A DNA stretch of 64,000 nt from Arthrobacter gengyunqii. Its GTDB lineage: Bacteria; Actinomycetota; Actinomycetes; Actinomycetales; Micrococcaceae. The position numbers were made by a program, and so were the translations under genes. Of this stretch, positions 56,714 to 64,000 are shown in pieces. The notes beneath the pieces are model-generated. The model saw nothing but the letters and a program-made list of their open reading frames with translations, had not been told where the DNA came from and made no database searches. The first letter of the stretch is position 1. Every line of letters starts with the position of its first letter. The stretch is from NCBI RefSeq assembly GCF_023022985.1, contig NZ_CP095461.1, positions 1,984,001 to 2,048,000 of the forward strand. Direction: 5' to 3'.

Positions 56714-57954
56714 TTGGAGGGTTCCTTATCCTTGGGCCGGGCAGATGCTTCCCCGGTGCGTGCGGAAGCCGGGCGTGCGGAGCGGGACTTGCCCTTCTTG
56801 ATGCGCACGGCGCCGCCGGCATTGTCGATGTTGCTCACGGCATTGTCATGGCCCACCCGGTTGCGGCGGGACCAGAGGAAGATGAAGACGATGATGGCCA
56901 GTCCCAGGACACCGTCCATGGTCACACCGATCATGCCCGTGGCCGCCACGGCTGCAGCTGCAGCGCCCATGACTGCGGCGGCCGGAAGAGTCAGCAGCCA
57001 GCCGCCGGCAATGCGGCGCGCCGTTCCCCAGCGGACCTCGGCGCCCCTGCGCCCGAGGCCGGAACCAATGACGGATCCCGAGGCCACCTGCGTGGTGGAC
57101 AGGGCCATGCCCAGATGCGTCGACGTCAGGATGGCTGCCGCCGTGCTGGTCTCCGCCGCGAAGCCCTGGGCCGGTTTGACGTCCGTCAGGCCGGTGCCCA
57201 TGGTGCGGATGATGCGCCAGCCGCCGGCGTAGGTGCCGGCGGCAATGGCGAAGGCACAGGCTGCGACAACCCAGAACACCGGGCCCGTCCCCACCGTCTG
57301 GAAACCGCCGGAGATAAGTACCAGCGTGATCACGCCCATGGTCTTCTGGGCATCGTTGGTGCCGTGCGCCAGGGCCACGAGAGAGGAGGAGAAAATCTGC
57401 GCATAACGGAAACCGCCGCGCTTGCGAGGCAGTTTGTCGCCGGAATCCGGATCATGCCGGCGGGTAATGGAGTAGGCGAGCTTGGTGGCCAGATAGGCCA
57501 CGGACAGCGCAATTGCCGGTGCGATGAACGCCGGCAGGATGACCTTGGACATCAGCACCGAGTAGTCCACGGCACCGAAACCAGCGCCAACAATCGCGGC
57601 GCCGATCAGGCCGCCGAAGAGGGCATGGGAGGAGCTGGAAGGAAGACCCAGCAGCCACGTGATGAGGTTCCAGATCACGGCGCCGAGCAGCCCGGCGAAG
57701 ATCATGACGGGCGTGATCTGGATGCCGCCGTCACCCTCGCGGATGATGCCGCCGGAAATGGTCTTGGCTACCTCCGTGGACAGGAAAGCTCCCACGAGGT
57801 TCAGCACCGCAGCCAGGGCTACGGCGTTCTTTGGCTTGATTGCACCTGTTGCAATGGGCGTTGCCATTGCATTGGCTGTGTCGTGAAAGCCGTTGGTGAA
57901 ATCGAAGAATAATGCGAGCGCGATCACCAGCGCCACCATGAGGGTGAGGTCCAC
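56710..57954 (-). CDS. Inorganic phosphate transporter, PiT family
   Basis: This 414-residue membrane protein has 10 or more helices and the two PiT half-repeats: ALFFDFTNGFHDTANAMA near 10-27 and SSLVALAHGTNDAQKTMGVI near 200-220. It imports metal-phosphate by proton symport. The basic, Arg/Lys-rich C-terminus is cytoplasmic. GTG 57954 has AGGGTAC at good spacing; GTG 57957 is the alternative, and the 57 extra codons upstream are not used. Direct repeats lie 46 bases upstream. It is followed directly by the small membrane protein. Confidence 0.92.
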   Translation of the reverse strand: MDLTLMVALVIALALFFDFTNGFHDTANAMATPIATGAIKPKNAVALAAVLNLVGAFLSTEVAKTISGGIIREGDGGIQITPVMIFAGLLGAVIWNLITWLLGLPSSSSHALFGGLIGAAIVGAGFGAVDYSVLMSKVILPAFIAPAIALSVAYLATKLAYSITRRHDPDSGDKLPRKRGGFRYAQIFSSSLVALAHGTNDAQKTMGVITLVLISGGFQTVGTGPVFWVVAACAFAIAAGTYAGGWRIIRTMGTGLTDVKPAQGFAAETSTAAAILTSTHLGMALSTTQVASGSVIGSGLGRRGAEVRWGTARRIAGGWLLTLPAAAVMGAAAAAVAATGMIGVTMDGVLGLAIIVFIFLWSRRNRVGHDNAVSNIDNAGGAVRIKKGKSRSARPASARTGEASARPKDKEPSK

Positions 57955-58000
57955 CACGTACCCTAACTGAAAAGAAAAAGGAAAAAGGAATCCGTCAAAT

Positions 58001-58030
58001 GTTCGAGACCTTGTCCGGGGCGTTCGAGAC
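58001..58030. promoter_or_regulatory. Direct repeats upstream of the phosphate transporter
   Basis: GTTCGAGAC occurs at 58001-58009 and 58022-58030, 21 bp apart (two helical turns). Streptomyces PHO boxes are 11-bp direct repeats starting GTTCA; these two units start GTTCG and could be outer units with a poor middle one. Binding by PhoP is a guess. Confidence 0.4.
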
Positions 58031-58199
58031 AGCGGACGACGGCGCACTTTAGGACTGAAGACGCCGACAGGCCCCAAGGGGAGCGAACCCGGAATATGCC
58101 AGATAGATACTATGCTCTGAACCAATCAGGACCCAAAGCCGGGGATGTGTGTTTGGTCTCGCAGAGGCAGATTTGCCACCCCAGGCTCCGCCGCCGCCG

Positions 58200-60227
58200 C
58201 TAGATGCGCAGGCCCGTGGTGGGCGGCTCCGTGCCAAGTTCCAGGTCAATCAGGGTGTTGGGGGCCGGGAGGGTGACCCGGCGCGTATGGGAGGTGGCGC
58301 CGTCCGGTTCCACCACGGTCAGGATGTACGTTCCGGGACGGGGAAGCGGCAGCTCGTAATTGCCGGTGTTGTCTGAATGCACGGCAATTGTCTTCCCCTC
58401 CGACGGCCGCACCAGGACCACCAGCGCCCCGTCCACCGGGCGGTTGTTGTGGGTGATCTTTCCGGTCAGGGTCAGCCGTGCCTTGAACCGGATGTCATGG
58501 CTGTGCGGAACTCCGGGAAAGGTGAGGGTTTCTGAAACCGGCCGCCACTGGTGCTGGGTGGCGATCAGAAGGTACTGGCCGTCCCCCGGAAGCACGACGG
58601 CGTAGCGGCCGCGCTCGTCGGCCCGGTCCCAGTCCACCTGCTGGCCCTGGCGGTCCGTGGCCAGGACCACGCCGCCGGGAACCGGCGTCCGGCCGTCGTC
58701 GGCCAGCAGCGTTCCGGTCACCATAATCTCCTGCTTGGCGTCCACCGGTGGCGGCTGGGTCTGGCCGGGCTCCGCATGCAGCGCCGGGTGTGTTGCCTCC
58801 CGGCGCACGGAGCGCGGAATAAAGCAGGAGATGCCCGTGGCCAGCAATGCGGCAAACCCGGCCATCGCGAAAATCCCCCGGAAAGCATCCACCCCCGGAA
58901 AGACGGTGCCGTCCACCCTGATCGTGATGGAAGCAAGAATGGTGGCCACGGCGGCACTGCAGGTTGACGTGCCCACCGACCGCAGCAGCGTATTCACGCC
59001 GTTGGCCGCCGCGGTGTCAGTGAGCGGAACGTTGCTCATGATGAGGGTCGGCATGGCTGCCATGGCTACGGCGGTTCCCACGGAAATGATCACGGCGCCG
59101 ATAATGATGCCTGTGACGGTGTGGACCAGTATCACCCGCGACATGTAGCCCGCGGCCATGACGGCGCAGCCCAGGACCATGGTCGCCTTCGCACCGAAGG
59201 TGTTGGTGACAAAAGCGGACAGCGGTGCTGCCGCCACCATGGCCAGGCCGGCAGGGATCATGGTAAGCCCTGCCACCAGCACACTCAGCCCGAAACCGAA
59301 TCCGCTTTCCTTGGACAGCTGCAGCTGCTGGGTGGTGACCAGCATGTTGGCGTACATGGCGAATCCCACCAGCACAGTCGCCGCATTGGTAAGGAGCACC
59401 GGGCGCCGCGCCGAAGTCCGCAAATCCACCAGCGGTTGTCCTTTGCGCAGCTCCATTGGAAACCAGAGCGCCAGGAGCACCGCGGCGGCGGCAAACAACC
59501 CAAGGATCGCGTCACTGGTCCAGCCCCATACGCCACCCTTGCTGATCGCCAGCAGCAGGGCCGTCATGGCGGCCGAGAGCACCAGTGCGCCCTCGTAATC
59601 GAAACGCCCCGGTGTACGGACCCTCGATTCAGGAACAACAATCACGACGGCGGCGAAGATGACCAGCGCGATGAGGCCCACGACCCAAAAGGTCGCCTGC
59701 CAGCCCAGGTTTTCGTAGATGAATCCCGACAGGGGCAGTCCCAGGGCGCTGCCGATGCCGAAACTGGCACTCATGAGGGAAACGGCACCGGCAATTTTGC
59801 GTTGCGGCAGCGCGTCTCGCAGGATGCTGATTCCCACCGGGATCACCGCTCCGGAAAAACCCTGAATGGCGCGTCCCACCAGTGCCCAGAAAAAAGTACC
59901 GCCCAGGGAGGCGGTGAAAGCACCGACTACCATCATGGCCATCGCGATCAGCAGCATCCGCCGTTTGCCGAACATGTCCGCCAGACGGGACACGATGGGT
60001 GTCGCCACGGCAGCGGTCAGGAGGGTGACGGTCACCAGCCAGGACACGTCGTCGCTGGTGACCCCGAAGACCCGCGGGTACTCCGGCAGCAGCGGCACCA
60101 CCGCCGTCTTCTCCAGGGACACCGCAATACCGCCGCTGGCCAACGTGGCGATGATGATCCAGTCCGGATACTTGCGCCGGCTGTTTCGATTGCCGGTGCC
60201 GGTCAGCTCCGACGCCGCGTTGCCCAC
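58200..60227 (-). CDS. MFS transporter fused to carboxypeptidase-regulatory-like domains
   Basis: This 675-residue protein has an MFS multidrug-type transporter (about 1-480; SRLADMFGKRRMLL near 80-93, and PVGISILRDALP as motif C region) with some 14 helices. After it come about 180 residues with two CarboxypepD_reg-like beta-sandwiches: VTGTLLADDGRTPVPGGVVLA in short motif terms near 510, and LTGKITHNNRPVDGALVVL near 592, each a pre-albumin-like fold. Such domains are normally extracellular and are very rare on MFS proteins. GTG 60227 begins 9 bases after the hsp20 stop, so the two are co-transcribed. Drug export is inferred; the role of the tail is unknown. Confidence 0.85.
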   Translation of the reverse strand: MGNAASELTGTGNRNSRRKYPDWIIIATLASGGIAVSLEKTAVVPLLPEYPRVFGVTSDDVSWLVTVTLLTAAVATPIVSRLADMFGKRRMLLIAMAMMVVGAFTASLGGTFFWALVGRAIQGFSGAVIPVGISILRDALPQRKIAGAVSLMSASFGIGSALGLPLSGFIYENLGWQATFWVVGLIALVIFAAVVIVVPESRVRTPGRFDYEGALVLSAAMTALLLAISKGGVWGWTSDAILGLFAAAAVLLALWFPMELRKGQPLVDLRTSARRPVLLTNAATVLVGFAMYANMLVTTQQLQLSKESGFGFGLSVLVAGLTMIPAGLAMVAAAPLSAFVTNTFGAKATMVLGCAVMAAGYMSRVILVHTVTGIIIGAVIISVGTAVAMAAMPTLIMSNVPLTDTAAANGVNTLLRSVGTSTCSAAVATILASITIRVDGTVFPGVDAFRGIFAMAGFAALLATGISCFIPRSVRREATHPALHAEPGQTQPPPVDAKQEIMVTGTLLADDGRTPVPGGVVLATDRQGQQVDWDRADERGRYAVVLPGDGQYLLIATQHQWRPVSETLTFPGVPHSHDIRFKARLTLTGKITHNNRPVDGALVVLVRPSEGKTIAVHSDNTGNYELPLPRPGTYILTVVEPDGATSHTRRVTLPAPNTLIDLELGTEPPTTGLRI

Positions 60228-60236
60228 GGAGTGCTG

Positions 60237-60647
60237 CTAACCCCGGGAGATGGGCACCTTGGTGGTGGAGGACCCGACCTCCGGAACCGGGACCCTGACC
60301 TCCAGGACACCGTCATTGTAGGACGCGGTGACGTTGTCCTGGCTGGAGCCGGCCGGCAGCGGGATGTCGCGGGTGAAGGAGCCGTAGCGGAATTCGCTGC
60401 GGTACCCGTTCTTATCCTTGTGCTCGGACTCTTCCCGGCGCTCGCCCTTGATGTGCAGGACACCGTCGCTGACGGAGACGTCGAGGTCCTTCTCCGGATC
60501 AATATTGGGCAGTTCGGCCTTCACCACCATGCTGGAACCGTCCCGGTATTCCTCCACGGGAAACGCGGGCACCTCCCAGTCGCCCTCGAAAAATTTGCGA
60601 ACCGGTTCGGGCAGTTCGAACCGGTCACGCCGCGCTAGTCCAGCCAT
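60237..60647 (-). CDS. Hsp20-family small heat-shock protein
   Basis: This 136-residue chaperone has an alpha-crystallin domain (MVVKAELPNIDPEKDLDV near 40, GVLHIKGERREE near 62, and DGVLEVRVPVPE near 115). It holds unfolding proteins without ATP. ATG 60647 has a strong TAAGGAG. The frame is open 22 codons upstream, which I exclude. It opens a unit with the MFS fusion gene and diverges from gadB. A CTTGAG half-site at 60864 is too weak to be called an HspR box. Confidence 0.92.
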   Translation of the reverse strand: MAGLARRDRFELPEPVRKFFEGDWEVPAFPVEEYRDGSSMVVKAELPNIDPEKDLDVSVSDGVLHIKGERREESEHKDKNGYRSEFRYGSFTRDIPLPAGSSQDNVTASYNDGVLEVRVPVPEVGSSTTKVPISRG

Positions 60648-60937
60648 GGGATATCTCCTTAGGGTTCGATGACGAGAGCGATGATGAGAGATGCAGCTCG
60701 GTTTGTGGTTCACACGCTACGCGCGGCACGGTTGCCCGCCAACCGTCCGGCCCCGTCCGGACGCCGGAATACACCGGAAACACAAATGAACCACTCCAGC
60801 TCCCCGAGGGTCCTTGGGTCTGGTCACCCCGTTTTGCCGCACGTAGTGTTTTTGATGCGCGCCCTTGAGAGATTCCTGACTGCCGTTCACTGCGGCCCGG
60901 TGCCGGTCTCGGCATCGCCGATGAAAGGTCACAACCC

Positions 60938-62320
60938 ATGGCACAACAACGGGACAAAAATACCCTGTCGGTAAACCCGCTCTTCGCCCGTCCGGGTGAA
61001 GACACGATTGCCCTGAAAACCAAGCTGGCCGACGGGCAGATGATGCCGGAAACGGCGTATCAGATTGTTCATGACGAAACCATGCTGGACGGAAACGCCC
61101 GGCTGAACCTGGCTACGTTCGTGAGCACCTGGATGGACGATCACGCCAACAAGCTGTACGCCGAGACGTACGACAAGAACATGATCGACAAGGACGAGTA
61201 TCCGCAGACCGCCCAGATTGAGCAGAACTGCTGGAAGATTCTTGCCGATCTGTGGCACTCGCCGGACCCCGAAGGAACCATCGGCACCTCAACGGTGGGT
61301 TCCTCCGAGGCCTGCATGCTGGGCGGCCTCGCCCTCAAGCGCCTGTGGCAGAGCGCGCGCCGGGCGGACGGCAAGCCGACCGACAAACCCAACCTGGTCA
61401 TGAGTTCAGCGGTCCAGGTCTGCTGGGAGAAGTTCTGCAACTATTTCGACGTCGAGGCCCGGCTGGTTCCCATCAGCGAGGAGCACAAATGCCTCGACGG
61501 CTTCGAACTGGAAAAGTACGTCGATGAAAACACCATTGGCGTGGTTGCCATCATGGGCGTCACCTACACCGGCATGTATGAACCGGTAAAGCAGATCGCC
61601 GCGAAGCTCGACGATATCCAGGCCTCGACCGGACTGGACATCAACATCCATGTGGACGCAGCATCAGGCGGAATGATCGCCCCATTCATCCAGCAGGATC
61701 TGGAATGGGACTTCAAGATCGACCGGGTCCACTCCATCAGCACCTCGGGCCATAAGTACGGGCTCGTGTACCCGGGACTCGGCTGGGTGGTGTGGCGCGA
61801 ACGCCAGTGGCTGCCCGAGGATCTGATCTTCTATGTGAGCTATCTGGGCGGAGACATGCCCACATTCGCCCTGAACTTTTCGCGGCCCGGAGCCCAGGTC
61901 GTCCTGCAGTTCTATTTGTTCCTGCGGCTGGGGCGCGAGGGATACGCCAAGATCCAGCAGGCCTGCCAGGACGTTGCGGTGTATCTGTCCTCGGGCATCA
62001 GCGAAATGGGACCGTTCGAGTTGTGGAACGACGGCACGGACATACCGGTGTTCGCCTGGCGGCTCAAAGAGGGCCACACGGACAAGTGGACCCTGTATGA
62101 CCTGGCCGAACGGCTGCGGACCAAGGGCTGGCTGGTGCCGGCCTACCCCATGCCCAGCAACCTGGAGAACCTGACCGTGGAACGGATTGTGGTCCGCAAC
62201 GGTCTCAGCATGGATCTCGCAGACAGTCTCCTGGAAGACATCCGGAAGGAAACCGAGTACCTCGATCGGCTTGAATCGCCGATGCCGCAGGAGTCAGCAC
62301 AGCCTGGCTTCCATCACTAA
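60938..62320 (+). CDS. gadB: Glutamate decarboxylase
   Basis: This 460-residue PLP enzyme turns glutamate into GABA while consuming a proton. The PLP-binding Lys273 is in TSGHKYG, and HVDAASGG near 238 is the cofactor-contacting Asp segment. The N-terminus (NPLFARPGE) and the C-terminal GFHH resemble E. coli GadA/GadB, whose tail closes the active site at neutral pH through histidine. It is followed 18 bases later by a GadC-like antiporter, so together they form an acid-resistance and GABA-export unit. ATG 60938 has AAAGGT about 10 bases ahead. Confidence 0.95.
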   Translation: MAQQRDKNTLSVNPLFARPGEDTIALKTKLADGQMMPETAYQIVHDETMLDGNARLNLATFVSTWMDDHANKLYAETYDKNMIDKDEYPQTAQIEQNCWKILADLWHSPDPEGTIGTSTVGSSEACMLGGLALKRLWQSARRADGKPTDKPNLVMSSAVQVCWEKFCNYFDVEARLVPISEEHKCLDGFELEKYVDENTIGVVAIMGVTYTGMYEPVKQIAAKLDDIQASTGLDINIHVDAASGGMIAPFIQQDLEWDFKIDRVHSISTSGHKYGLVYPGLGWVVWRERQWLPEDLIFYVSYLGGDMPTFALNFSRPGAQVVLQFYLFLRLGREGYAKIQQACQDVAVYLSSGISEMGPFELWNDGTDIPVFAWRLKEGHTDKWTLYDLAERLRTKGWLVPAYPMPSNLENLTVERIVVRNGLSMDLADSLLEDIRKETEYLDRLESPMPQESAQPGFHH

Positions 62321-62338
62321 CCACGGAAGGTGAGTGGA

Positions 62339-64000
62339 ATGAGTAATCCCACGGCATCGAGCGGTTCATCAGCGGCGAATTCGGGCGCATCCGGCCCCAA
62401 GTCACCTACGCCGACTCAGACATCAAAAAAATCCAAGCAGGCCGCCACCATTACCATTGGCGCCCTGGCCGTCATGAACATCGTGGCAGTGGTCAGCCTC
62501 CGTGGCCTGCCCTCGGAAGCGGAATACGGACTGAGCTCAATCTTCTACTACGTGCTCGCTGCCGTGGTGTTCCTGATACCGGTATCCCTGGTGGCCGCAG
62601 AGCTCGCAACAGGCTGGCCGGAGACCGGCGGGGTCTTCCGCTGGGTCGGTGAGGCCTTCGGGCCGCGCTGGGCCTTCCTGGCCATGTTCATGCTGTTCAT
62701 TGAAGTCACCATCTGGTTCCCCACCGTGTTGACCTTTGGTGCGGTGTCACTGGCCTATACCGGGGAGAACCAGAACATAGACGCGCAGCTGGCAGGCAAT
62801 AAAGTCTTTGTCCTGGCCGTGGTGCTGGTGGTGTACTGGCTTGCTACGTTCATTGCCTTCCGCGGAGCAGCGGCCTTCTCCAAGGTCAGCCAGTGGGGCG
62901 GGATCGTCGGCACCATCATTCCGGCGATCATCCTCATCGTTCTTGGGTTCTCCTACTACTTCGCCGGAAACACCCCGCAGATCAAGATGGGCTGGGGTGA
63001 ACTCATCCCGGACTTCTCCAACTTCTCCAACGTGGTGCTGGCAGCGAGCATCTTCCTGTTCTATGCCGGCATGGAAATGAACGCCATCCACGTAAAGGAA
63101 GTCAAGAATCCAACCCGCGATTATCCAATCGCAGTACTGATTGCGGCAGCCGGAACGGTCATCATCTTTGTCCTGGGCACGCTCGCCATTGCCTTTGTGG
63201 TTCCCCAGGCCGATATCAACCTGACCCAAAGCCTGCTGACCTCCTACAACGACATGTTCGAATGGGCCGGAATCGGATGGGCCGGGCCGATTGTCGCCTT
63301 CATGCTCCTCATCGGTGTACTGGCCGGCGTCGTCACGTGGGTGGCCGGGCCTTCCACCGGGCTGCTCACCGTCGCAAGGGCGGGCTACCTGCCCCGCTTC
63401 TGGCAGCACACCAACAAGCACGGCATGGGTACCCACATCCTGTTCTTCCAGGCCTTCGCTGTTACCGGACTGGGCGTCATCTACGTTGTCCTTCCGTCAG
63501 TGCAGGCCGCCTATCAAATCCTGAGCCAGCTGACGGTGATCCTCTATCTGATCATGTACATACTGATGTTCGCCGGCGCCATTTACCTGAGGTTCAGCCA
63601 GCCAAACCGGCCGCGCCCCTACCGGGTTCCGGGCGGGAACGTCGGGATGTGGCTCATCGGCGGCGTCGGGCTCCTGGGGTCCCTGGTGGCTTTTGTCTTC
63701 AGCTTCATTCCCCCGGACCAGATTTCCGTCGGGTCACCCGCAGTGTACGTGGGCATCCTGATCGGAGGCGCCGTGATCTTCGTGGTCCTGCCGCTGGTGA
63801 TTTACGCACTGCGCAAGCCGCATTGGCGGGATCCTGAGAGCAACTTTGAGCCGTTCACCTGGCAAATCGAACACACCCACCCCGGGACGGTCTCGAAATC
63901 CTCTGTTCCGACTTCGGTCCTCGTGGAACAGGCGCTCTCGGGGACATCCGCCGCTTCCGGTTCGGCCGCGGCAGGCGGAGCAGCAGCGGGCGACGGCGCA
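62339..64000 (+). CDS. gadC: Glutamate/GABA antiporter GadC-like (partial, runs off the window)
   Basis: The frame is open from ATG 62339 to the window end, giving 554 codons with no stop. It is an APC-family protein with about 12 helices. The N-terminal tail is Ser/Pro-rich, followed by TITIGALAVMNIVAVVSLRG, and GxxE-type loops (AELATGWPETGGVFRW) and MEMNAIHVKEVKNP match GadC. After the last helix the C-terminal tail (about 90 residues visible) is polar and Ala/Gly-rich; in E. coli GadC this tail plugs the pore at neutral pH. The start is backed by GGAAGG. It exchanges external glutamate for internal GABA. Confidence 0.9.
   Translation, partial: MSNPTASSGSSAANSGASGPKSPTPTQTSKKSKQAATITIGALAVMNIVAVVSLRGLPSEAEYGLSSIFYYVLAAVVFLIPVSLVAAELATGWPETGGVFRWVGEAFGPRWAFLAMFMLFIEVTIWFPTVLTFGAVSLAYTGENQNIDAQLAGNKVFVLAVVLVVYWLATFIAFRGAAAFSKVSQWGGIVGTIIPAIILIVLGFSYYFAGNTPQIKMGWGELIPDFSNFSNVVLAASIFLFYAGMEMNAIHVKEVKNPTRDYPIAVLIAAAGTVIIFVLGTLAIAFVVPQADINLTQSLLTSYNDMFEWAGIGWAGPIVAFMLLIGVLAGVVTWVAGPSTGLLTVARAGYLPRFWQHTNKHGMGTHILFFQAFAVTGLGVIYVVLPSVQAAYQILSQLTVILYLIMYILMFAGAIYLRFSQPNRPRPYRVPGGNVGMWLIGGVGLLGSLVAFVFSFIPPDQISVGSPAVYVGILIGGAVIFVVLPLVIYALRKPHWRDPESNFEPFTWQIEHTHPGTVSKSSVPTSVLVEQALSGTSAASGSAAAGGAAAGDGA

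Noticed and set aside
60864..60869. HspR (HAIR) operator near hsp20
   Set aside because: Only one half-site CTTGAG is present; the second half with proper spacing is missing.

Overview
The window is high-GC actinobacterial chromosome, most like Arthrobacter or another member of the Micrococcaceae. This rests on the gene order (tal-pgi-zwf-opcA-pgl, secG-tpiA-pgk-gap, whiA-yvcK-rapZ-uvrC, polA/rpsA/coaE/uvrB), the many GTG and TTG starts, and protein sequences of clearly actinobacterial type. There are no rRNA, tRNA, CRISPR, integrase or insertion-sequence genes. Most of it is core genome; the only stretch with clearly foreign composition is about 32.0-34.1 kb.

1-9.6 kb is central carbon metabolism. 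The oxidative pentose phosphate genes (end of tal, then pgi, zwf, opcA, pgl) run on the + strand with overlapping or abutting junctions. They end at a strong bidirectional terminator, beyond which secG, tpiA, pgk and gap lie on the - strand, followed by sodA. 9.7-16.2 kb holds whiA-yvcK-rapZ-uvrC, then an acyltransferase and a HAD phosphatase. 16.2-23.3 kb is uvrA, with a candidate SOS box, a small GntR regulator and a heterodimeric ABC exporter with one degenerate ATPase site.

23.4-32 kb carries a metallo-beta-lactamase-fold hydrolase, an APC permease, a Tam-like methyltransferase, a DUF695-like protein, a DUF3516-type Ski2-like helicase, a GNAT acetyltransferase and a proline-iminopeptidase-like hydrolase. 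32-34.1 kb is a low-GC island with a 930-base stretch without a recognisable gene and a secreted protein built from five 45-residue FG-GAP-like repeats and two Ltp-type repeats. 34.2-40.8 kb has terC (with a possible structured leader), uvrB, coaE, a YigZ/IMPACT protein, an RlmG/RsmC-like methyltransferase and a small membrane protein.

40.8-48 kb is a complete sugar operon resembling the Streptomyces ceb (cellobiose) system: solute-binding lipoprotein, two permeases, GH1 beta-glucosidase, LacI regulator and a Gfo/Idh/MocA oxidoreductase. Two identical 14-bp operators flank its promoter. It has no ATPase gene, so the importer must borrow one. 48-58 kb holds rpsA, an Eis-like acetyltransferase, polA with a divergent thioesterase, a RibD-C/DHFR-like protein, an old-yellow-enzyme oxidoreductase, and a PiT phosphate transporter with a small membrane partner. 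58.2-64 kb holds an MFS transporter fused to carboxypeptidase-regulatory-like domains, hsp20, and divergently gadB-gadC, a glutamate-dependent acid-resistance or GABA module cut by the window end.

A recurrent regulatory feature is a -10 element (TANNNT) ending 6-7 bases before the start codon, with no ribosome binding site. At least eight genes show it, which points to extensive leaderless transcription.
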